This document shows positions 1 through 12,600 of a DNA stretch of 64,000 nucleotides, piece after piece (the first letter of the stretch is position 1; the number at the start of each line of letters is the position of its first letter). The notes beneath the pieces are model-generated. The model did no database searches, was not told the origin of the DNA, and saw only the letters and a list, made by a program, of their open reading frames with translations. Source of the DNA: Coptis chinensis (taxonomy: Eukaryota > Streptophyta > Magnoliopsida > Ranunculales > Ranunculaceae); contig CM027382.1 in NCBI GenBank assembly GCA_015680905.1, positions 3,534,001 to 3,598,000 on the forward strand. Direction: 5' to 3'. Position numbers and translations under genes: made by a program.

Positions 1-480
1 CCTACTCACAGCTATTTTCGAAGGAAAATGACTCTAAAGTCGAGAAAATCCAGCCTAACACATAGGGGATACCAAGCCCGCAAAATCCAGATAAAGGATT
101 TCGATTTCAAAGCAAGGCGACGCGTGGGCGAGGGTTTAAGACAACGGTATCCCGAGGTAAAAAGTAAAAGAACAAAAATCAAGGCATATCAAATGAGTTG
201 GTGCGCATTGAAGAAAAGGAAAAGTTGTCAAATGGAGTGAGTAGAATAGGCAATAAAAGGAAGGGGTGTCTAGAAGTCGGTATAATACGAACTATGGCAG
301 ATGATGGGGAATATAGATAGCTACGAAGAAGCATCCGAGGGGCAGTGAAAAGGCCCAAAAGAGCAAAAATACAAACTGATGAAATGAGAAGCAGAGGGGA
401 AGGGCACATGCTCATACCAACAGAAGCACAAATAATTCTAGTATCAAGTGGGTCGAATGAATCACAAGGAGCCCAAGGGG
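1..480. other. Unassigned sequence at window edge
   Basis: No gene is recognised here. Only short ORFs without recognisable domains are present on both strands. The stretch is fairly purine-rich on the plus strand. It may be the 5' part of the retroelement material that follows, but nothing in it proves that. Confidence 0.3.
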
Positions 481-880
481 GGGTCTGAAGAAGATAGTAT
501 GGCTACTATTTCGACCCCCACCTACGTGGCAAACGTCCATTAGTAGGGGTCTCTATTTTATTCATTTAATCAACAGGGCTAAAGCCCAATTCGCAATATC
601 ATGGATCAATGTACAGGCCCATTAACTCATGTGTCTAAGGCTGAACCTTAGCCACATGGCTTGCCACTAATGTACATTGATTTATGTCCAGATTCATTTC
701 TTATCAAAGAGATAATTATCAGTTGAGAGTTATATTCTATCACAATTACTCAAGCAACAAGATTACTTGAGCTACAAGGACTCTCTACTCTACCTATATA
801 AATACCACATTATTTTTTATAAGGAACTACGTGGAAACTTGATCCCTAGAGAATAAATCTTGGGTACGTAGGCAGCCATT
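481..880 (+). mobile_element. Possible LTR-like retroelement remnant with TATA box
   Basis: The segment carries a plausible TATA box (CTATATAAATACC near 795) followed about 60 bases later by GGTACGTAGGCAGCC at 862-876, a motif I associate with the R/U5 part of plant Ty3/gypsy LTRs. No paired LTR, primer binding site or gag/pol coding is seen next to it. It could instead be the promoter or 5' UTR of the LINE that follows. The assignment is an inference from motif resemblance only. Confidence 0.3.
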
Positions 881-882
881 AT

Positions 883-3800
883 TTGGTTCAGTTTCATCTC
901 CCCCAACATCAAATTCATCTGTTTCTTAGTGTGTTATTTACCATTGCTCTCGTTGTGTTGAAGCAATTTACTGCTGAAACAGCTACCTCCGCAGAACCAT
1001 CAACAACGGAGTCAGATGAGCTGGGAACAGAATCTGATGAGGAGGGAGACATAGATGACTCTGACGATATGGAGGAAGAGATACAAATAGATGATGAGCA
1101 TCCTGAACAAGAAGTGATCAACTATGAGGCTCATGACATGGCTGGGTTAGAGGATGATAGTGATGGGTATAAGTCTCAACCAATACCCCTAGCTATGGAT
1201 CTTTATAGTAGTTAGGAAATTACAGTATGAAGCTGGTATAGAATCAAGCCAAGGTGGAAATGAGCAAGAAGATAAGGGGGAAAGTTGCCCAAAGCATGTC
1301 AATAGTAAGGAAGTCGGTGATGATGATACAAACAGTGGGGGTCTGTTATCTTCTCCCCCAGGGTTCGCGGTGGATGTCCCCTTACAGCCACATTTGTCTC
1401 CATGACAATACAAGCTTGGAATTATCGGGGGATAAGTACCACCACGGCAGTTCAACAACTAAAGGACCTGTTGGGAAAATTTGAAGTATGTGTGATGTGT
1501 CTGTCTGAAACCAAGGCGAGTCAAGAAGGAATAGAAAAGCTAAGTAAACAATTGAAGCTTAATGGGTATTTTGTTGTTCCAGCGGTAGGCTGGAGTGGGG
1601 GGTTGGCTATTTTATGGAAGGAAGGGGTGGAAATGGAGATTCTTGGAGCTTCACGAAACCAAGTTACAGGTAAAACAACAAATTATTTTCATAAGGAACC
1701 ATGGTTTTTTTCCTTTATTTATGGTGAACCTGTTGCACATAACAGAAATAAAGTTTGGAATGAACTGAGGGGAATAGCCCCTTTGGTTCCTGGGCCTTGG
1801 ATTTTGTTTGGTAATTTTAATGTCATTGCTAGTTTAGATGAAAAGGTATGAGGCAGAAGTAAAATCACTAAAAGCATGGATGAGTTTAATAGATTGATAA
1901 CTGATATGGGGTTGGTGGATTTGGGTTTTAAAGGCCCTAAATACACCTGGAGTAATAACAGGAGGTCTCACGACCACATTTTGGAAAGGCTTGATAGAGC
2001 CTTGGCCACGCCTGATTGGCTAGCTGCCTTCCCCAATGCTCAGATCATGACTTGGGCCAATGCCACTTCTGATCACATATCTCTGTTTATTAATCTAGCT
2101 AAGAAAAAGGAAAAGTTGCCTAGACCCTTTAAATTCTTTGACATGTGGTTTAAGCATGAATCTTACATAGAGGTTATTGAAAAAGCTTGGAATTCGATCA
2201 CTGATGACCTCCCTGATAGCAACTTTATAAAAAAAAGCTGGAAAAAACAAAGAAATACCTCAGTCTGTGGAATAAACATGTGTTTGGGAACATTTTCACC
2301 AATATTAAGGCCACCCAAGCCAAGCTTGATTCTGTTCTATCTAAACCTTTCAGCGTTGTTAATTATAACAATGCAAAGAGGTTAAAAGATGAGCTGCAGG
2401 ATTGGTTCATCAAAGAGGAGGATTTTTGGTATCTATCTTCCAATGCTTGGCTGAAAGATGGAGGTAAAAATACCAAATTATTCCACTTGTCTACTATATA
2501 CAGAAGGAGAAAAAATACCATAGATAAGATAAGAACAATGAGGGAGATTGGAAGGAGGGTAGAACTGAGGTGGGAGTCTCCCTTAATCAATATTTTAAGG
2601 AGATCTTCACCTCAGATCAACCTGAGAGAAATGAGGAGATTCTGGACCTGTTCCAATCTTGTGTGACTCCCAGAGAGAATGAGATTCTCAATACTATGCC
2701 AACTAAAGAAGAAGTATGGGCGGTGGTCAAGAAGATGGGGAGCTTAAAGTCCCCTGGACCAGATGGTTTCCAGGGAATTTTCTATCAGAAGTGCTGGGAC
2801 ATTATTGGCCCAGCTGTGACTGATTTTGTTCAGGATTTCTTCAACTTTGGGTTCCTGAATCCTGTGTTTAATGAAACCTATATAGCTTTGATACCAAAGA
2901 TTGCTAACCCTGATCATGCTTCTAAGTTTAGGCCAATCAGCTTATGTAACTTTGGCTATAAGATTATCTCTAAAATTCTGGCCAACATACTCAAAGGTCT
3001 GATTAATAAAATTATATCCCCATTCAAAGGGGATTTTATTAAGGGCAGAAGCATAGAGGATAATGTTGGCCTGACTTGTGAAGTCTTTCACAACATAAAG
3101 AACATGAAAACTAAGAATGAGGGCTGGATTGCCCTTAAGCTGGACATGGCCAAGGCTTATGATAGGGTCGAATGGTTCTTTTTGGATAATATCTTGGAAA
3201 AACTTGGGTTTAGTGACAAGTGGAGACAAATGATACACCAGTGTGTATCTACTGTCTCTTTTCAAGTCATGCTTAATGGGTCTCCTATTGAGAAATTCTT
3301 TCCTGAAAGAGGGATTAGACAAGGGGATCCTCTATCCCCTTACTTGTTCATTTTGGTCTCTGAGGCCTTGTCTAGAATGGTGGCAAGAGCTGAGCAATAG
3401 GAGAAGGTACATGGGATAAAAATTAAAAGACATTCCCCTGCTCTCACACATCTGCTATATGCAGATGATTTGATTTTATTCACTAAAGCAAATGTGGTTG
3501 AAAGTGGGATTCTGAAGAAGATATTGGATGACTACTGCGGGGCCTCAGGCCAAAAGATAAACTATGAGAAATCCAGTGTGTTCTTCAGTAGGAATGTCAA
3601 TTATAGACAGAGTATGAGACTCAAGAGGTTCTGGAAGATAAGGAATTTTTCTCCTAAAGAGAAGTACCTTGGAGTGCTTATAATGTTATCAAGGAAAAAG
3701 TCTGAGGACTTTGATTACTTGGTTGACAAGATACACAATAAGATCAAAGGCTAGAAAGCAAAGGTGTTATCCCAAGATGGGAGAACCACCCTTATACAAG

Positions 3801-5553
3801 CTGTTGTTCAGGCCACCCCTCTATATGCCATGTTAACTTACTTGCTTCCTGTGGCTACTTGCAATAAGATTGATAAGACATGTAGAGACTTCTGGTGGTC
3901 TAGAAAGGAACAAACTAAATGTGTCCATACCAAAGGGTGGGACTACATATGTCAACCCAAACAATCTGGAGGATTGGGGCTAAAGAAGGCTCGAGATATT
4001 AATGTGGCTATGCTTGCTAAGTTACCATGGAAAGCTGCCACAGGTGTTCTATCCCTTTGAACTATAACAATGTTCAGTATATATGGGAAACACTGGATAG
4101 GTGATGTGGACAAACCCCCTGATGAAGTCTCCTACTTTTGGAAAGGTATACATAAAACATTTAATGCTATAAGTGGGGGTTTAATTTGGGGAATTGGTAA
4201 TGGGGAAGCCACATCAGTTCTAAAAGATCCATGACTCAAATGTAATAACAAGCCAATGACCTTGGTAGAACTGGAGGTGGTTGCTCATGTTATGCAAAAT
4301 CTGGTTGTCTCTGATTTATTTTTGCCAAATAAGAGTGGGTGGGATGAAGCTAAGATAAGGCTCCATTTTGAACCTCTCATCTGTAAGAATATTTTGGAGA
4401 TTAAGGTTAGGCCTGAGAATGCCTCAGCTGACAAGATAAAATAGAATGAGGACAAGTATGGGACTTTAACAGTCAAGTCAACATACAAGTTCCTTAAACC
4501 AGAGGAAGGAATGGGCCAAAGCTCAAGCTGCAATCCCATCACTCTTAAACATGTTTGGAAGGCTTCGCTACCAGCCTACATTCAACTGTTTCTATGGAAG
4601 CTGTATATGCAGCTGTTACCCATGGGAAACATGCTAGCTGAGAGAAAGATAAAGGGGGACTTCTCCTGCCCTTATTATCTAAGGGAGCTAGAATCAATTG
4701 ATCATTTGTTCTTCACTTGTGACTGGACAATAGCTGTGTGGTTTAGCTCCAACATAGGAATAAGGATTCACAAGGCACAACAACTTTCTCTAAGGGAAAT
4801 AATGGACATGATGATATCTTGGAGTTGTAGTAAAGACAAAGACCAAGAGTTGGCTAGGATTCATATGGCATTCTTACTCCATCAGATCTGAAAATCCAGA
4901 AATGAACTTAAATTTGATAATCGAAGGCCTAACAGAGAAAGGATACTCAGGGAAAGCAGCAGACAAGTAGATATTTGCTATCAAACTCTCAGAGAAGAAC
5001 ATCTCACTCCTAACCCTCTTTCAATTCCAGTTAAAAATAGTTTTGAGGAAGTGTTCCAAATTATCCCAAATGATAGCATTATAATAAGCTTTGATGTGTC
5101 TTTTCACAAGCAAACTGGTTGGACGGGAGCTGGTGCAAGAGCATCTGACAGTGAAGGATGTATCATGGGAGCAGCTGTTAGAAGATTCAGGGCCATTAAA
5201 GCAGCTGAGGCTGAACTGGAGGCAGCTGAAGTCATAGTCTTGCTGGCAGAGAGTCTTAGGAAACAACATTTTGTGTGTATAAGAGACAATGAGGAGGTGA
5301 TTAAAGCGCTACAAGGGCATCCATGTCGTTGGGAATGGGAAGCTGTAAAAACTCACATAACCTCCTTGGTGTCAAGTTTTACTTCTTTTGAGTTTAAATG
5401 GATTAGTAGGATTTATAATGGGGATGCAGACTCCCTAGCTGCATGGACATATCACCAACTAGGAATCTTTGTTCTTCCAAGTTGTATGGTAGCTTCAAAC
5501 TGCTCTCCTATGTTCGTTTGATGGTTTGTCTAATATATGGTAGTATGATTTGC

Positions 5554-5640
<87 letters not shown>

Positions 5641-5712
5641 CAATGGCACACACTGCAAACCCACATCTTGTGCCACTTTGTCTGGCATAGAATAAAATTA
5701 CTTAAAAAAAAA
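883..5712 (+). mobile_element. Decayed LINE (non-LTR retrotransposon): endonuclease, RT, zf-RVT, RNase H
   Basis: A long plant L1-type element read on the plus strand. 883-1215 encodes an acidic stretch that may be the ORF1 tail. The AP-endonuclease spans about 1402-2100 (WNYRG, SETK, GNFN where GDFN is expected, SDH). The reverse transcriptase spans about 2640-3480, with FRPISL, the LDMAKAYD strand, GIRQGDPLSP and the catalytic YADD at about 3459. A zf-RVT (WKLYMQLLP...CPYYL...DHLFFTCD) is at 4550-4720 and an RVT_3 RNase H (ISFDVSFHKQTGWTGAG...DADSLA) at 5085-5440. It ends with a GA microsatellite and a short A-tract at 5703-5712. It is dead: an in-frame TGA at 1849, a frameshift in an A-run near 2229-2236, another near 2535-2540, and stops at 3398, 3752, 4058, 4232, 4442 and 4889. 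The 5' boundary is approximate and no target-site duplication was identified. Confidence 0.9.
5557..5639. repeat. (GA)n microsatellite, about 41 repeats
   Basis: An uninterrupted GA dinucleotide run lies between the RNase H stop of the LINE and its terminal A-tract. It creates spurious Arg-Glu and Ser-Leu ORFs on the two strands. Confidence 0.98.
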
Positions 5713-7296
5713 ACAGAGAAAACAAGATGTGGTGGAAACACATGCCATATTGAGCAACTTCAACTAGCGCTGAATGAACTCTCTATCCCTCAAATTACTC
5801 TTTATATATAGGGAGTAAAAACTGCTCGGATTTGCCACCACTTATTGTGTTCGTAAAATTCTACCTTTTCAAGTGCAATATACAGTGGAGTTAATAAAAA
5901 CTCTCTAGTTAAGCGTGGAAGTAGGTTCAAGATGGGTAACTTTTTGAGAAATTCTGTTGGGATAAAAACCTCATATTGATGGTGATTCGCAATAGCAAAC
6001 TAGGAACAATATCAATATTGGGCCGCAGGATTGGATGATAGTTACATTGTTGGTGCGAAGAGTACTTATATATGAGAATGTCCCTACTAGGTTCTCCATA
6101 TCTCCATCACTGAATATTTATTTTCCAGTAAAGAGAAAGACAAACACGATCAAATAATTGTTGACATACAATTACATGCCTTAAGTAGGGAAACTAAAGG
6201 ATTGTCAAGTCATTTGACTTAATATATAAGTCGATCTCGGAATTCCTTCGGACAGTTCAAAAAATTATAATTTGCATTTTTCAACTCTAATATTGTTATT
6301 TCGATTTCTTTAAAAAATGGAAATATTCATCGAGAAAATGGTTGAATACATATTTTACCAATGTTAAATCTAAAAGAATAAAATGACTATTTTTTACGAG
6401 GTTCCCCTAAAGCTAGTTAGATCCTTTTGCTAAAATTTTGTCATTTAACATCTCCAAGAGCACTTCAATGTTGGTATATTTTATATTTCATCTCGTGTCT
6501 CCAAAAGTTATATGTGATGACAATCATGAAATGTCGAAAGTTTCCAATGCAGAATCACGCAATCCAGTCAAATGTTTTGGGGTGTTCTTAAATTAATTTC
6601 AAAATTGGTTGTATTGCGATTTTTGGGTCATATATCAATCGACAAGGTTGTTGTCGTTGTCACCTGTTGCAAGCGGACCAATTATCATCACCGTTCACCA
6701 GTGCTTGACTCTACATTCTCTTGTTCCTCCAAGTGAGTTGATTTTCGATTCATAAATATCTATCGTTTATAATTTTTCGATAATTTCCTTTTATCTCTCA
6801 ATGTCTAGCTACGGCTCTATACTTATCGAACGTGTGTTACAAATGGAGAATGCTTAAGAAAGTTTGATATCCCAAAGAATAATCCATCTGTCTAATAAGA
6901 TAGGGTTTTTTTTTTCCACACTACAGGACAAAATTATAATAAAAGACAGTATGAATCATTTCTAGCATGATCTAACGATTACTGAGTGGCCGATCAACCT
7001 CGAGATAAGAGTTCCAATTAGAATTTTGAAACGGGACACTGATAGGAACGGATCCTACTTGGATTTTTTTGGGCTTTTCGCACACCAAGTTGCGGGTTCG
7101 AGCCTAGAGAAATACGAGTTTGGGTTTTTTTTTATTCAAATCTTCTTAAAAACACACTAGCCTCTACTACTTACCCTCCACTCCGGAGTCTCCACCACTT
7201 GAGTAGGCTGGACAGAAAATAATAATAATAATAATCTCCTTTCAACCTTTACAGGTCTTGCTCCACTTCCACAATCTATTGTTATTGTTTGGTTCG
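5713..7296. other. Intergenic, no gene seen
   Basis: AT-rich sequence without an ORF of recognisable family on either strand. A fragment near 7090-7115 (GGGTTCGAGCC) resembles a tRNA-type B box, but no SINE body could be delimited around it. Nothing else is supported. Confidence 0.5.
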
Positions 7297-7625
7297 ATGA
7301 TCTAAAACCGTTTAAGATGAATTTTATTGAGCCCTCTAGCTTATTTGTTTTTTCTTTTCGAATTAAAAAATTGGTATCAAAGAAATGTGTACCATTTTTT
7401 AGCTTCGTGCTGGCGTCATGGAGGTGGAGACAACTTCCGAGAGATCGAAGCTGGCATCGTTGCTGTTCCGCAGTCACCCCAGATTTCAAATAAGTATTTT
7501 GTTGTTCTAAGAGATTTAAAGCCGTTCAAGGTGAAATTTATTAAACCCTCTAGCTTATTTGTTTTTCCTTTTTGAATTAAGAAATGGGTATCAAAGAAAT
7601 GTGTACCATTTTTTTTTAACTTTGT
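7297..7625. repeat. Direct repeat pair, about 115 bp, 213 bp apart
   Basis: The segment around 7297-7412 (CTCTAGCTTATTTGTTTTT then TTGGTATCAAAGAAATGTG) recurs at about 7510-7625 with a few substitutions. Both copies end in a T-run after GTGTACCATTTTTT. The origin is unknown. Confidence 0.75.
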
Positions 7626-7639
7626 GCTGGTGTCGTTAC

Positions 7640-7852
7640 TGGATAGTGTAAATAAAATGACATAAGCTAAAAAATATACTTATTTAGTTCATACTAGAAA
7701 CCATCGATAGTGGAGAATGTAAATAAAATTACATAAGCTAAAAAGTACACTTATTTAGTTCAGACTAGAAACCATCGATAGTAGATAATGTAAATAGAAT
7801 GACAAAAACTAAAAAAGTATACTTAATTAGAATTAGAATTTTTTGTTAATTC
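7640..7852. repeat. Tandem repeat, 71-bp unit, three copies
   Basis: The motif GATAGTGTAAATAAAATGAC at 7642 recurs at 7713 and 7784 with small changes, giving a 71-bp period. The unit includes ACTAGAAACCATCGATAG. The third copy is diverged and incomplete. Confidence 0.85.
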
Positions 7853-7964
7853 CTATATATATCTAGAGTAGTAAAAAAAAAACTCAACAACTCAAACTCT
7901 TGCCAATTTGTTATAATTTCAATATCTAATATGAATAAGCTGACACCAAAATAATGAAAATTCG

Positions 7965-8918
7965 AGAACCATCTCTTTTGTAAACAAAATGCTAAATGTA
8001 TCAAGTCTAAAAAAATCATGTGTACGTGGTTTGCTTGCAGGTACCAAGTTAAATTGCCATAATTTTTCAGTGACATGATTGCAGTCGTTACTCCATGGCA
8101 CATTTATCCACATGGTAGCAGAATGATGTGAACAATATGCATAGAGGGGAGAATGAGATAAATGAGGAGCTCAATCAGTGGACGTGGAGTATTTATTTTA
8201 TTTTATTATTCCATTTCATTACTAGAATTAGCCCTAGGTGAAAAATTATGCAAAGTCTTCTTTAATATTTAATGACTTGTCTAGAACCATCCCTTTTGTA
8301 AACGAAATGCTAACTGTATAAATTCTAAAAAAATCATGTGTATGTGGTTTGTTTGCAGGTACCAAGTTAAATTGCCATAACTTTTCAGTGACATGATTGC
8401 AGTCATTGCTCCATGACACATTTATCCATATGGTAGCAGAATGATGTGAACAGTATGCATAGAGGGGAGAATGAGAGAAACGAGGAGCTCAATCAGTGGG
8501 CGTGGAGTATTTATTTTATTTTATTTTTTCCTTTTATTACTAGAATTAGCCCTAGGTGAAAAATTATGCAAAATCTTCTTTAATGTTTAATGACTTGTCT
8601 AGAACCATTCATTTTGTAAACAAAATGCTAAATGTATAAAGTCTAAAAAAATCATGTGTATGTGGTTTGCTTACAGGTACTAAGTTAAATTGCCATAACT
8701 TTTCAGTGACATGATTGCAGTCATTGCTCCATGACACATTTATCCATATGGTAGCAGAATGATGTGAACAGTATGCATAAAGGGGAGAATGAGATAAACG
8801 AGGAGCTCAATCAGTGGGCGTGGAGTATTTATTTTATTTTATTTTTCCATTTTATTACTATAATTAGGCATCGGTGAAAAATTATGCAAAGTATTATTTA
8901 ATGTTTAATGAGTTGTCT
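7965..8918. repeat. Tandem array of three 318-bp units
   Basis: AGAACCATC/T... followed by TTTTGTAAAC begins at 7965, 8283 and 8601, so the period is exactly 318 bp twice. The copies are nearly identical (for example GGTACCAAGTTAAATTGCC and GATGTGAACA.TATGCATA occur in each). No ORF is conserved across the units. This looks like a recent local satellite-like expansion upstream of the auxilin-like gene. Confidence 0.93.
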
Positions 8919-9641
8919 TTTAGTTTTAGAAGTAATTTGTGTTATGTATAAATATGAAGTTATATATTTTGGTATGGCTGATCTATGAGAATTGTATTGT
9001 TTGATTTTCATATTATGACAAGATTTAGATTTTCAAAATATTGAAAATACAAAAGAGACTCTGCTAAATTTTTTTATTTAAAAATAAATAAAAATGATGA
9101 TGCTCTTAATTGAAGACTTTCTCCTCTTATTTCCCTCATTCTCATTCTAATATGTATTGAATTAATGAATGTATAAGTAGAAGCTCATGTGTAACGAGTT
9201 AGTTTGTGAGAAATGAAATTCATAAAATTGCAATAATTAAGCTCACGAATTATTCCAAAACAAACAAGACCATAAAAAAGAGTTTAATAACTCTATCCAA
9301 TCTTCCATACTGTTTTACATTTAGCAGTTAAGATTTCATCCTACGGTAGGTTGAGAAATGAGAAGTCACTGTGATGGACTCTAATACCTCAACAGTTGTT
9401 TTAAATTAAGCAAATAAACTAATAATGGTTTAACCGGTAATTAAAATTCTTGATCAATTTAGTAAATAAAATTTATATATTTTCACCAAAGAAAGTTGAT
9501 AAAAAAAAAAAAAAAAACAAGACCCAGATTCAAAAGCAGACAGAACGAGAGCGGAGAAATAAAAAGAATCAAAATTCCTCCTCCCATTCAATCTCCACAC
9601 GATCTATCACCACCAGAAAACCACCATTCCTAGATCTCGAA
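8919..9641. other. Upstream region of the auxilin-like gene
   Basis: AT-rich sequence with an A-run at 9501-9517. The purine-rich stretch 9518-9641 just before the start codon probably holds the transcription start and 5' UTR. No clear TATA box was assigned. Confidence 0.4.
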
Positions 9642-12600
9642 ATGGACGATTTTCCAGGTTTGAAAGATTTCGGTATTCGTCCCCAAGGTAAAGCTGCTCC
9701 AATGAATAGTAATAACAATAGCAACAGATCTTCCTCTTTTTCATCAGGGGTAAGAAACAAACCACCTTCAATTCTTGACGACACTAATTTGTTATTTAGA
9801 TCATCTTCAAAAACCCATGATTTTGATAATAATCATTTCGATATGGAATCGATATTTCAAAGTGGGTCAAGTAATAATAATAATAATTTTTATTCATCTG
9901 GATTAAAGTCTCCGTCTTTACCTGTTTTCGATAAGCCTGTTTATGATGATGATGGTGGTGGTGGTGGTGGTGGGGATATATTTCATAATTTACCCGGTAT
10001 GAAAAGTGCCACGACTTCAGTTAATGACCATGATAATGTTTTCGCGCCGTTTGCTTCACCACCACCGCCTAAGGATCATTTTGATGATTTGCTTGGGAGT
10101 TTGGGTAGAAATGAGAGGAGTGAATCGGTTAGTAGGAGATCGGAGAAAGATGTGTCTGATTTCGATGATTTGATTCCTGGGTTTGGCGGTACCAGTCCTC
10201 CAATTACCAGGTACGCCTTATTATTAACCACTGTTTTACTTATGTTTATATTTAGTTATTGCTGTTCTATGATTCACTTTAAATTACCAAATGTCATTTG
10301 GTTTACTTGATAGTTAGGATGGTGGCAAGTGAATGATTTGATCTATTCTTGATAGAGTGTGTTTGCAGTACTCTTTCATAAGGTCCTATATTCTAGCATT
10401 GAGGTATGTCTTTAATGGTTAAAAGGAAACATTGTTCTGGAAGGTGAAGATGATGTTCTTCCTTTGGTCTTAATTGGTAAGACCTAGGGATGCGAGTAGT
10501 ACATTTTAATCTTATCACGTGACTATAATTGTGTGCATCATATGTTTTTAAAAGATATAGAGGACCTGGTTAGGGCACCTGACACTCTTTCAGATACATG
10601 CAACTTCCGTGCTGTTACTTTTGGAGTTCATCACTTCTCAATAAGCACTTTCTGGAGAAAATCACAGAAAAATCCTATTGTGAAGTCTTAGCCAAACAAT
10701 ATGTGCTTCACAGAAATTATTTTTTATTATTAATATTAAGAGGATATTGTCAGATAAATAATTCCCTCTAGGATGCATTATTTAGTTGGGTCTATCTAAA
10801 TAGGATACAAATGATTGATATGAGTTTTTGGTTATTCTCAACGCGTGTCCTCTTTGCAAGGATGAGGAAGAGGATGTTGATCATTTGCTTATCTCTTGTC
10901 CGTTCTCTAGATGTATGTGTGGGGGGAGGTCTTTTTAACTTTTTTCTTTATCAAGCCTTGGGTCCAGCAGACAACGTGAATGAAGCTTTTGGCGAGGATA
11001 CCATTGTTCGCCCACTACCTTCTGTTACCTAGTAACTTGCTAAACATTCCAAAAAGCTATGGAAGCGAAGGAATATGAAAATATTCTAGCATGAGGAGAC
11101 GAAGCTTCAAATGATTATACTTCACCTTATAGAAGTTTTGTTTGATTGGGCTTCGGGGAAGTTAAGTTTTAGATGGATGAGTTTTCATGACTTTGTGTGT
11201 GTTTGGTTCGCCATTGCATTGGAAACTTGATGTAAAGTAGCCATAGTGGTCTTAGGTTTGTGCTTTCCTTACCGCCTTGCAAAGGAAGGATGAGGTGGAT
11301 TGTCATATTCGATACTCTGCTAATAAGTTTGTAATCATGAATACTCCCATAAATATATTTTACCATCAAAAGGTAGGGGAACATGTTAAGCCAGTTTAGT
11401 TCTGCAAATGAATTATATAGCTTCATCGCTCTCAACTATAATTTCGTTTGTTGCTCAGTATCATGTTGCCGTGATTAAATAGTTTTGTCGTTCTAAACTA
11501 TAATCCATTTTTTTTTTACTTCCTCAAACATATTTTAGTTGATATTCAAAATTAACGATAAAAGGGATTTCGAGGTCAAGCATGCAACACATTGCGCTGC
11601 AAGTCCCTTCCGAATGGCAAAACCTAATTTTTTTAGAAGGATATCGCTAAGTTTGTTGCACAACAATCATGACTGCTATTGATTGATTTATTTTTTCAAA
11701 CTCGTGCTGTTGGATTTAGCCATATGTTTCTTCATTTGATACTGTTTTGACTTTTGCAATGAGATCAAAGCTTATTATGTATTTCTTTATTTAGTTATGT
11801 CGTGTTTTGAGTGCTACAAATATCACATGATGTTTGAATTCTCCAACATAATAATTTATGCTCAGGGAAACTTCAGTATCCAGTCAGCCACAACGGTCAA
11901 CTGTTCCTTTAAGTAAATCAACTGGTGCGTTGGATGATCCATTTGTAATTATAGAACCAGGTTCAGTCCCAGCATATGAATCCTCGGAGATCTTCAGTGA
12001 CCCACTGGAGCAAATAAATAAGGCGCATAAGTCTGACCACACAAATGTTAAAAGCTCATCTAGTAATGGAGTATTCGATGGCTTGAATTCCCTTGATGAC
12101 CTAGCGACATCTGTGCCTTCATTTTCATCTGGCACTAAAAACAGAGTGAAGGAAAAGAGTCCTTTAAAGACAAGGGTAGATGCACCCTCAATGCATAAAG
12201 CTGCTTGTGGAGAAGCGACCGAAGAGCCTTCCTTTAAAACCTCTAAAGATGCTTCTCCAAAGGTCTCTGTATATAATTACTGGGAATGTCATCAATCCCA
12301 GTATGATGTGCTCTTTTTTTCTTGTAGTTTTTTCCATTTATTTCTCAGTCAAAATTTCCCTTCTTTTAGCTGCACTACTGAGTAGTGTCAATGCAGGTAG
12401 AGGTGTCTCCCAAGTTTGAGATAAACATGGATTCAGCGGATGATATATGGATCACCGTCTCTGAGGTTCCTCTTTTCACACAACCTACAAGTGCTCCACC
12501 ACCTTCAAGGCCTCCTCCTCCTAGGCCTGTACACATCTCAAATGCAGATAAAGGCTCTTTTGCAAGAAAAGCAAAAGAGAATATTAATGAGTTCTCTTCT

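Noticed and set aside
5443-5811. ORFs of Arg-Glu or Ser-Leu repeats on both strands
   Set aside because: They are translations of the GA microsatellite and have no gene context.
7085-7125. Possible SINE B box GGGTTCGAGCC
   Set aside because: No matching A box, tail or duplication could be found around it.
7965-8918. CRISPR-like or centromeric satellite array
   Set aside because: Only three long contiguous units without spacers, in a gene-bearing plant region.
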